Of a stretch of 64,000 nucleotides of DNA, positions 1 to 11,400 are shown in pieces. The stretch's first letter is position 1. Every line of letters starts with the position of its first letter. The position numbers and the translations under genes are program-made. The DNA is from Apostichopus parvimensis (lineage: Eukaryota > Echinodermata > Holothuroidea > Aspidochirotida > Stichopodidae), in contig KN884003.1 in assembly GCA_000934455.1 (NCBI GenBank), positions 22,348 to 86,347 on the forward strand, written 5' to 3'. The notes below the pieces were generated by a model. It made no database searches, was not told where the DNA came from, and worked only from the letters and a program-made list of their open reading frames with translations.

Positions 1-1891
1 CAAACGTACTGGTAAATCCAGTATAAACTGTCCTGTGGGACTGGGACAGTTTATACTGAATATGGAATATTTGCGACAGTTTGTACTGCTACACCTGCAG
101 TCTACTGAGGCTGTCAAAGTTACATGAGGAGGATTTCACATAGGATGGGAATTTCGAAGGTGAGTATAGCCAGCCTATACTTTTTATATAGAAAATTGTA
201 CTAATTTCTTGCCAGCAGTCTAGGCCTGAAATATAGTCCACCACAATTGAGCAATCTCAATGTTATGAGGTGAAATATAGATCACTAAAGTTGGGATTGG
301 GCATATTCAAACTGATGCAAACAATATTAAACATGTCAAATATTATGCACTAAAATTAACAACTTTGTCAATCTGACAACTTCTGTTTGGTCAGTGTGAC
401 AATGAATGTATAAAATGTAAAATATCATTCTTTTACATCTCTTTAAATGTCTGCATTCCAAGGAAGCCATCTTTCAAATAAATGTAAACTCAAGTTTTTT
501 TAAACCCTGGATTATAAAGACAGTGTGTTTTATAACACTTTTTATACACAAGTATAGCTGGATATCTGATTAACCTAGGGTCCATATGATCCAGATTTGA
601 ATGTACTTACATCATTACTTGAAGGAGATAGGAACCCAGCCATCTTCTTAAGCATATATATACGACAGATATCAGTTGGATAACCAACTTTCCAACACTG
701 CTAAGAACAGTTACCAACAAGGAAAAGGAAATTATGCCAACCATATAACATTTTGCAATGAACAGTTATAGAGGGATACTCATGATATAAAGAAAAACGA
801 AAATCACCAATTACCGTGACGACTGTTGCCAGATGCATTCATGAAATAAATGTTCACCAAATCTGAAACATTAATTCACATCTTTGCCATAAAAACTTGC
901 TAATCACTTACCCCAGTTTAAATCAACATGTTTTAATTTAAATAGATTTACCTGACTATTAGAAAACCCAATAAAATTTGACATGTACACAGTGGTACAT
1001 GTATGTCGATTTAAAAGCGATATTTGTCAAAGTTCAGTTTTGTATTGGTTCAGTCGATACAGATGGTCGGTTATAACCGATCCTTAACACTGGAATTCCC
1101 AGTACTTGGAAACTCCAGAGAATGTATAGGCCTTCTAAAACTAACTAAACTTTAGCATGCTAATGCTAAATTTGTACCAATACTGGTGACTTTGAAATGC
1201 TAATATTCACTCGAAAAGGTTTTATTCACTTATGTGCAAATACATCAACCATTTTCTACAAGATTTTGTTTTATGACCATGCTCCCAACTGACCTGCCAT
1301 GGTTACAGGTACTTACTGACTGAAAACATTACACACAGCTCTCAGGGCTGGTTAACACTTTATTTCTCTCCACAGTGAAAAGCTATCCAAAAATCAAGAT
1401 GTCAAGACTATGAATTTTAATCTTTCAGGATCAATTCAAAAAGGGAAAATAATCCAGATATTGTACAGTTTATCACACAGTGAGTGATGCATGATCGCAA
1501 AGTATAATACAGATTTGTTTGTGGACAAGTTTGTTATTGCCAGTCTCTCAGCTTGAAAGCTTAGGTCATTGGTTATGAGATAACCTTAGGTCAACCAATC
1601 TTTGCAAACAAGTTATTTCGATCTCATTCATGTAGTTTGTTTAATACCAGGAGTACTGTGCTGTAGGCCCTACACTATACTCATGCGACCTGCATGTGAC
1701 TGAGGTTTATTGTCATAGAACTCTTGAGATCCTAAAGGCTATGACTGAATTTTAACAGTCCTGGGCTGAGACTCGGTTTTTGAATGTCAACAGGGGGGTT
1801 TGAAAGGGTTTCGAATTAATGTTTAATGCAGTAAAAGAGCACCTTTGACTACATTGCTTAAATAAATGAATGAGTGAATGAATAATGAAGA
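1..1891. other. intergenic, no gene recognised
   Basis: AT-rich sequence with no ORF over about 60 codons that looks coding and no convincing exon on either strand. It may hold a noncoding first exon or the promoter of the gene starting near 2.4 kb, but I cannot point to one. Confidence 0.5.
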
Positions 1892-1899
1892 TATGGTTG

Positions 1900-2293
1900 C
1901 AGTGGCGGAGCTAGGGGTATTGGTCAGGGGGGCGCGAATGGTCTATAGGGGCGCTTTGGACACAATCTAAGCAGAGTGCCACCACAGGTTGGCGCGGAGC
2001 GTACAGAAAATTTTTAAGTAAAGATACTCCCTAGATCGCTGGAAATGATCCTTTCCGGGCCTTGCTACTTTGCAGATAAACAAAGAATAAATAGGTGTCA
2101 TCGCCATTTTGTCAGAAAATTACACCAACAAAATGTGACAAATGTCAAAAGGTATTTGAGAGCGCAATAAAAAATTCAATAATCGCGAATAAGTAAAAAG
2201 TGGTAAAAAGCTGAAAAGGGCGCCAGCAGTCCATTTGAGACCATCAGGGGGGGGGCATGCTCCCCCTCTGACTGTATGGACGCTCCGCCACTG
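1900..2293. mobile_element. hAT-like MITE with 8-bp target duplication
   Basis: A 394-bp non-coding element. It begins CAGTGGCGGAGC and ends with the exact inverted copy GCTCCGCCACTG. The 8-base word TATGGTTG flanks it on both sides (1892-1899 and 2294-2301), the target-site duplication length of the hAT superfamily. Internal G- and C-rich arms lie next to the termini. There is no transposase ORF, so it is non-autonomous. The perfect direct repeats and 12-base inverted ends suggest a fairly young insertion. It lies just upstream of the ML-domain gene and could lie in its promoter or 5' intron. A diverged relative of the interior lies at 30.5-30.8 kb. Confidence 0.85.
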
Positions 2294-2410
2294 TATGGTT
2301 GCTGATCTTAACTGTCAAGTCTCTGAGTAGGACTAAAATTTATCTTTTGCATCTTTTCTTTTCGTCAGACTTTTTATCCCAAATTTTGCTGCAAATCACG
2401 GGGACTCCGG

Positions 2411-5400
2411 ATGTCGTGGAAGGCAGCGGTAGGTGTCTTGTGCACCATAACAATCATTCTAGGCACATATCTGAAATACTTCGATCATCCTCCCGCGGAG
2501 GAGACACTAGACGCCAACAGAAACATGGATACCATCGAAAGACCGTCGTTTTTCAAATCTGCGAGGGATAAGCCCGATCGGGGCGGACTGCGAGAAGACC
2601 CCGTAAATCTTTCTAGTAATTTGTCACGGTTTGAGGATGAAAAGACATTTAATGGGTCCACCATTTTGGGGAAAGAAGCAGAGGTAGACCAAAATAATTC
2701 TGTTTCAAATGACACCGAAAAGGATGTGCCGAAATCAACGTCGGAGAAACATCATGGAATAAAAAAGTTTGACTGGGACGGTTGGATTAAGGAGAACGAG
2801 TTTGTAAATATCGGAAACACTTGGGCATACTGTGGTGAGTACATTTAGTTATATAATAATAATAATAAGAATAATAATAATATACATTTATATAACGCTT
2901 AATACAGTGATTCAAAGCGCTTTACAAAGTTGGAAAGAGACAAAGGAAACCAAGGGGTAAAAAAATAAACTAGGAATCAAACAGAAATGTTTTAAGTTGT
3001 TTCTTGAAAATACAAAGGGAGGGAGAGTCACGAACGTGAGTGGGAGTTCGTTCCAAAGAGAAGGCGCAGCGACAGAAAGATAGTCTGATGTACTATTTAG
3101 CTTTGAAGGTGTCTTGGTAGATCATGAATCACGAATATCGTATGGCTTTTGTCAAAATGAAATAGCTAACTGATGGGGGTGGGGGAAGGGTGAGGGGGGA
3201 TGTTGGGTCCTCCCTCAGAGAAGCATGTAACTTTTAGAGGCAAATGGGCCATTCTGAGAATGCTGTGATTACAAAGTAGGTCTACAGTATACTTATGCTA
3301 GTAACAACTTTTGAATTTTTTTCTTGTTTTTTCGTGGGGGGGGGGGGGGGGGGGGAGGGTGTTATGGTATAAATGCATCTGAGGGTGGGTCATCAATTAA
3401 AATGACTGGACTATTTAGTCTAATACACCTATTATATATCTCAGGTCAATTTCCTCAGATGTGCATATACAACTCAATGGGGAAAACGAGAGACTTTTAT
3501 GGCCTGGAAAGACTTGTTTACAATGAAAACAATGTAGTACAATATTTTTATGGCCAAATGGTGTTGAGTGTCATGTCCAAAGGTGCTCTGATTTTTCATT
3601 AAATATGAAGTAAAAAGAACAAATTTTGGTTGAGTTAACAACACCTGCATCATCTTAGCCTTAAAGTGATTATTCCAGAGGTTTAGCATACATACTTTAA
3701 AAGTGAATTACTTGAAAACCAGAATAGCTAGTGAAACATTTGTACTAGCACTCAAATTTTTTCTTGGACTACAACGTATACATATCAAAACCTCAAAATG
3801 TTTAATACAGAGATCTGTTTACTTCGAACATGCAGGTGAACCATGAAAATTGTTCCATAGACTTTGCCACAGTACACAATTGAATGTCTATCCATCTTTT
3901 AACCTATTCTGCTTTTAATCTTTTTTCTCGTATCTTAGATGACGAGGATCCGATTTTAGTCGGCAAAATTATCCTCTTTAATAACGACGGATCGTTAACG
4001 ATGTCGTTGGTCATGAATACAACATTCGGTAAGAATTAATGGAACGATGTCGAAAATAGAATCATTGTCAATTCCAGTATTTAGAGAATCTTTCATACTC
4101 GACACACTTGCTTAAATTGATTATATATCTCTTTTTCCATTTGAGGAAAATATTTTACTATCATGTTTAATTGCAGGTCAATGGTCATCAGTATTGACCT
4201 CAAATATGCTAGAAAATCAAATAATGGTCACTCATGCTGCAACTTGTAAAGGCAGTTTTACTCCCACCCTCAAAGCATTTTTCCGCATTGAAACATCGAA
4301 TTTAACGATTAATCCGCGTGTTGTCAAGGAAAAAATAAATGGAGATTGGAACCACCACGAAAGTACTTATCAAAGCTATTTAGCAATGCTAAAAATTTTG
4401 GGCCATTACTAATGACGTAATAAAAGACACCAGAAAAGTTACTAATACTCCTATATAGAGGCGGAATTTGATGTCTTTAAAGTGGAGTGGGGGGGGGGGA
4501 CCTAGGGGTGTTAGAGGAGGTGGTGTCGACCTCGCCTTTTGAGAAATGTTTGTTGTTATAAAGCCCCTAAATGTAATAACGGTGCAATATTTAAAGGTTA
4601 TTTCCAAGTATTTGTTGTGTATATAGGCCTACTTGAAAACGTACTTATAATATCTGCATAAAAGTGTTGCCAGATTTATTAAGCGACATAAAAAGTAACA
4701 AATGGTCAATTTTACCGTTAATGAAAGAGCTGGACGGAGCCAGATGACACTCTCATAGGTGGCAAAGGGACCGACAACTTCCTCTTGCCTATATCAGTTT
4801 TTGTATCAATGTTCAATTCAGCCAAGCTGGGATAATCTTAAAGGCATTGAAGACTCGCCCCAAACCGCGTGCGGCCATCTGAAAAAGTTAACGTTCTGTT
4901 GCTCGCAAATGACGTTTTGTTCGTGTTGCTACAAAATGCAGACAGTAATGAAACGTGATACCTTAATTGTTATCTTTAGCTGGACCTGAGATGTCCATCG
5001 CTGTATCGTTTGTATACTGTGCTGTGGGTATTGACTGCAGCTGTATGTACTGACCGTACACTAGTGGCTTATTATCGACGGTATCAAGCTGTGTGTGTAT
5101 TTTCTGGGATCGATGGTGGTGTTTAACACTTCTGTTACACCTCATTCGAAACTAGGTCAAATTACCATTAGACATTTCGTTTTGCGCGAGTCTTCACACC
5201 CTTTAAAGGGCATGCATAGGCGTATATGGCACTGTCACATTGAAACTAGTAGAAGTAGTATGCTAGTACTGGTGCATTACGGATTTAAAGAAGAATCTTC
5301 ACAATGGGTTGATCTGTCTGGTAGCCTGTTTATGACATAATATAAATAATTGTAAAAGTATCGCAGAGTTGTCAGTACTGCTGTGGCAGAACCAACCAAT

Positions 5401-8400
5401 TTACCAACCGGATCAGATAGAAAAACCAACTCAAGGTAAAGGAAAAAGTGGGGGTGGGGGGGGAGGTAAGTGCCCCCTCCCAACCACCCTTGCGCCTGTG
5501 TAATCCCACCACTTCTCCAATATATTTAGTTAGTGAAATGTAATGGCCCATCTAGATTTGAACTAATTACGGTAGGTTTGGCTCTGCTAGTTAACTATGG
5601 AATTGAAACTATAGGGTTCTCTGATATACAGAGATATTTCTAGAATCATCAAAAATATGACCTTTGGCATTAGGAAAACGATTTACAATTATCCAAGGTA
5701 TGTGATAGGTTACTGTTTAGCAGCAGCACCCTTAAGTGTTTGCAGTTTAGTCTGATATGTAATACAGTGATACTCAGATTACAAACAACAAGTCACATTG
5801 TTGAGTTATATGACACCAAATTGAACTAAATATTTACGAGAGAGTATAAACGTTAATTGCTTACTGTGGTAGTATTGGCATATCTCCAGCCACATTCAGA
5901 TTTAACATATATGTCACTGCCTTAATCAGTCCTATCTAGTTCTGCGAAACAAGCTGCAGTCTCTGACTATGGATCATATAGAACATAGGCAGGGGGGGGG
6001 GCTGGGGGTGGGGGCTGCAGCCACCCAACCAAACATTTTTGTGAAAATTCGGGCGATATGCTGAGAATTTTTCGGGCACCTACTGAAAGAAGAATAATTG
6101 AAATGTGTTTTTCAATGGTTAAACTTATATTATTATTATCATTATTATTGTAACAACATCCTCCATAATTCTAACCAATATGGAAGGGTATTAACACGGA
6201 AAATGATTGTATGTTATTGCTATTGGTATGTGATGTAATAACAGATGAATGCCTATATGATATGCACATTAAGATGTTGAAATTTTGGTTATATTTTCGG
6301 GGGAAGTCCTTACAGCCCCCCCAAATCAAATTAGGCTCCTACACCTATGATGACGAATTAACATAAGATGATCACACAAATTCATAGCTAGCTGTTTTAA
6401 GCACATTTACTATGTTTTTTACTAAAGCGTGCTTTAATTTCGTATGGCTAAACTGCACCAGTGGACCCACGAACTTTGCAATCACCAAGCGTGTCTGTCA
6501 GAAAGTTCATCAAAATTGTTCCCAGCTTGCGAGCACTTTACGCGATAGTATTGCATTCATCCACAGGTTTTTTATGCGGGCTAGACAAAATATTTGACTT
6601 TATTTCTAATATCATGAAACAGTACAGATCAGGCACATGTATGTATTTTAGATCCTCTTGCAAGCAGGAACTTGTGAAGAAGCCATCATTGGCTTATCAA
6701 AGCTGCAAGCTGACCTAATGCAGTCTCTTAGATTCATATTTAACGTCCATAATTATGAATTGTCAATTGTCAACAACTCTGTAACTGGACGACATACATT
6801 AATCTCGGAGTGACTCGAACCGGGGACCTTATGATTGGAAAGCACCGGTGTTAACCACAGAGTTAACACTCCTGATAGTTCATATGATCCGGTTATCACC
6901 CTGCTTGAATTAAATATAATAGTTAATGTACATTCTTAGATCAGAAGGCGCTAGCTGTTATCTACTAATGATAACACAATTAAGATAAATACGATGTTGC
7001 ACAATGTTCAATTAAAACATTCAAACTTTGGACCCTTAATTTTGTCTTGTACAATGGGAGCCTCATTAAGGAGGTTGAATACAGTACAAAAACCTGGAGC
7101 TTAGAGGTTCATCTAACATAAATCAGTTTTCATTATCGTTAAATCAAGCGCACAGCTATCAATATCTCTATGTGTATATATATACAATATGTAGATTATT
7201 ACCATGGAAACAGCAAGGTTTTATAATCAGTACGCTGATTAGATGCTGAAATAATGAAAAAGTTTATTTGTTTATAACTTCATGAATTCTGTGAATAGAT
7301 CACAACAGCGATGGCCTGGATCATGCACATAAAATTCAGGAACAAGTACTATCTACAGAACAGAAAATAGATTTCTTATTATAGAAATAAACTGCGTGAC
7401 AAAGGTTCTTGACATGATCAGATATATGTCTGTTACCAAATTGTAATGAAATAAAAACAGCAGCAGTTTTAGCCTAACTAACAGGCATGAGCTTTTTCCG
7501 CGAATTCGTTGAATATCTGTGATTCCTTTTCTACCTTGGGGACAAAAAACTATTATCCTAACACACTATACCATACGCAAACTGGAGCCTATACCGCAAT
7601 TTTTGCAAAGTTCCTTGAATTTTTTTTGCCCAACTAATTAACTATTAACTTTCATAGGTGCCAGCGACTCATTATCAATGATTTCCAGGGACAGGCTGGG
7701 CAGCTCCTGGGTTTCATGTACTGTCAAGCAGATCATTACATTAATATCATTTAGGGCAAAATTCAAATTGGTAACAAAAAAATAACCTGATGATAATTTA
7801 AATTTGGGAAAGATATATGCTTCTTTCTGGAGAGTCTATTACAGAAATTTGAGTTCTGTAATTTCATCCATTAAAACACATACCAAACTGCCAAAATATG
7901 ATATGTTCTTTATGACTTATGAGTGAAATTTTATGATGCATGGGCATAATTATTGCTTGGAATATGCCCAAATATTGGATGTGTTTCCCCATATATATCA
8001 ATGGGAACCAAGGGAGGTCAGTTTGGTGAAATCCGTATCTCTACTTTAAGCAATTTAGTTTTCCAAGTATATCAACAAACTCAATCGGAATCTTAAATAC
8101 AAGAAATTCCTCTCAATTTTTGAAAAGACAAATGTAGTGAATGGTGAAAGTAAAGTGCTTTTATGCAGTTCAACATAATTGACCTGTCATTCTGGCCTTC
8201 TCACATATTTAGGAAGCAATTGGATGACCTACCTACCTATGAATATGCAAACATCAAGCAATTGATTATCCTTTTTCACCCCTTTTTCTTCCATTAATGC
8301 AAATGAAGACATAACATTGGGTACTATGGAGTTAAAAAGTTGTACACTATTACACAGTCTTTTTCCACATAACGTTTCATCTTTGTGGACTGGCAGAATT

Positions 8401-11400
8401 TTGATGACCTAACTATCTATGAATATGCATAGCAGAATTTTGATGACCTAACTATCTATGAATATGCATACCAATGAATATGCATACATCAACACATCAA
8501 TTGTTATTATTCTCTTTTTTTCCTTCTCCCCAATGCAGAAGCAGATATAACATTTGGTACCGTAGAGGTTAAAGTTTTATACTATGAAACAGTCTTTTTC
8601 CACAAAACATTTGATATTTGTGAAATGGCAGAAAAGTTTGAAGACGAATTCTTTATCTGTCCGATAGCAAAAGGTAATTACAAATACTTCAAGAGAGCTT
8701 ATGAGTAGGCCTAAGTTCTGGCAGTTTTTCACTGAAATGCTAAGTTTTCGCTTTGTCTTGTGAAATTCACTTGCAAACGGCGGCCTTCAACTAGCGTAAG
8801 AGAATCAGCCGACCACTAGCTAGGTTACACTTACGATTTAATATCGGCATGTGGAGTTGGATTCTATACTGCTTTAAAAATTCTGACAAGGCCATATCCC
8901 ATATTTACTTTAATACACATATGATACCCTCCCCCCACCCCCCCCTCACCTCCTCAGCCAAACAGCAAGATTCATTAGGGCTGGATGTTCTTCATTAACA
9001 AGTTAGTATTGTTCTTTAGTTTAAGTTCAGAAAGTTTTTGTCCTACAAACTTTATAATTTTTATTTCCTGTCGTGTTAGTAACATATATAATAATAATAA
9101 TAAATGAGACTTATATAGCGCCAAATAAGTAGACAAAAGTCACTGCTAAAGGCTTTTAACAAAGAAAGCAGATTAATTTACAAAAGAACAAGTGAAAAGA
9201 TGGGTCTAAGTTAAGTAGACTTTTGAATATCCCATTATACCACATCTTGGTGAATCTTTGGTACACTAATTTACTGTAGTACAATTTTGCATTCAGTTAT
9301 TACCTAAAAAGTTTCCTTCAGTTTAATAGTCCAAAGCAGTCCAAAACCAGCCATAGATGTATGTTATAGTAAGTTAGTATTGTATAGTATAGTATAGTAT
9401 AGTATAGATGTATGCTATGTAAGTCTATCATGGTAAGCTAAGGTATTGCTAAGGTGTTATCTGGGGTTAAAGTTATATTCAAACGTTCTCTCTGCTTATT
9501 CTCACTCCACATCCAGGTGAAAAATATTACTTCAGAGAACAGCCACTCTCCAGTTTAATGCCGTCAGTAAGTATAGACAATACTATTTCTGAGGTTTGAG
9601 AATTTGAGGTCGTAGTCAATAGACTTTGGGTCGCAATTTGTTTGACAATTTTTCATATGAAATATCTTCTGAAATAAATTAGTGTAAATATGGTCGGGAC
9701 GAGGTGTAGAAGGCACAGTCCCAAATCTAGCTTAGTGTTTAGCAATTGAAAAAAACATTCCCCCCCCCCCCTTTCATGGTTATGGATGAATGTTACATTT
9801 TTAGTTTTTGCTTATAGCTTCACACCCACTGGATCCCTGACTAGAACCCCCAGGAGTTTCGTGCACCCTAGTTTACGAAATGCTGATCATTCTGGTGAGG
9901 ATGAACTACCATATTGTAGCATTAATATAGTCTATTTTCTTCTGAATAATTGAAAATGAAATGAAATTTCTCTTCATTCATATGTATCCCTCCCCCCCCC
10001 CCCACCTCTCACCCCCTCAAGCAAATCTATCCCCTCCCCAAAACTAAAACTAATAAAACAACAAATATTTGGCTAAGATGCCCAAACATATTTTCCTGGA
10101 GGTTTATTATTCTCAGATTCAGATTTATCTCGATACACCACTTGAATCATTAGCAAGGTGCAATTAACCTCCTTTGAGAGCAAAGGTGGTTTCTTACTTT
10201 ACCCTAAAGTATAACTTAAGTGATATTCATGAATAAAAAGCACAGCCTATCATACAATTTCCATTAACTTCTTCTCATTGCAACAATTGTCAGTAATTTG
10301 TGGCAATTTAGATTATTTTGAAAGCTAACAAACAAACCTTCTGAAAACTTTACTTCAGTAGACAGGTGGTACAAGGTTATCTGATTCTGGTTGTAATCAA
10401 CATGAGTCCATGGTTTGATGAATAGTTTATTATCAAGTTAATCCATTTAATCTGGTTGTCTGAAGGTCTCTGATGATCTTACTGTGTTTGACAATTAATT
10501 GAACCCCAGTAGTGTTTACCGATGATCACAAGTTTGCCTAGATTTGAAGAGCGGTAACAATAGGGTGTGTTGACCTCATGTTAAGGATGGCATTTGGTGT
10601 CGATATATGTTGTTATTTTACTGCAGTAGTACCTACGTTCTGCCCTATATTATGCAAATGAAAATGAGAACAAATTAATTGGGGGAGGGAGGGAGGGCAT
10701 TGGGGGTCATTCTGTGCTTGGTGCTGCTGATGATGTTTGAATTATTAGTACATTTAAACTAAAGATTATACAATTTTGTTTTCTATTCAAGGTAGTGTTT
10801 TTTTTTAACTTAGTGTGTGGCTTGGTAGGGGGTTGTTGGAGGGGGTGGGGGTTGGGGTGGCATGTCATGTTATTTTTCTTAAAATGGTGTGGGGGAATTA
10901 TTAGTGCAGTACATCTAAACCAACACTGAAATTTGCTTCAGTTAATAAAGTCAGCTAGATAGTAAGTAAATGGCAATGAAACAGTGCAGAGTAACTATAA
11001 TCAAATATATGCAGCCAGCTTTAAAGGGTGTGAAGACTCGCGCAAAAAAAAAACGTCTAATGCCAGTAATCTGACCTAGTTTCGAATGAGGTGTAACAGA
11101 AGTGTTAAACACCACCATAGATCCCAGAAAATACGCACACAGCTTGCTACCAGCTTCGGTACACTAGTGTACAGTTAGTACATACAGCTGTGGTCAATAC
11201 CCACAGCACAGGGTACAAACGTTACAGCGATGGACATCTCAGGTCCAGCTAAGGATAACAAGCTATCACGTTTCATTACTGTCTGAAATTTGCAGTGACA
11301 AGCAGAAAACTTCACTTGCAAGCAACGGAAAGTTAACTTTTTCAGAGCGCGGCATGCGGTTTGGGGCTAGTCTTCAATGTCTTTAATGTGTAAATCCCAT

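Noticed and set aside
3324-3602. 92-codon ORF starting in a poly-G tract
   Set aside because: The glycine run is simply the G homopolymer; it is intronic and has no domain.
4194-4412. 72-codon ORF after a plausible acceptor in intron 2 of the ML gene
   Set aside because: It does not continue the ML domain, breaks the phase chain that joins exon 2 to exon 3, and has no recognisable domain.
6412-6718. Overlapping 61- and 85-codon ORFs in ML-gene intron 2
   Set aside because: They run into the SINE at 6637 and show no coding features.
6807-6878. Possible tRNA gene on the minus strand
   Set aside because: A- and B-box words are present but no full cloverleaf or acceptor stem is seen, and the sequence continues into the SINE body.
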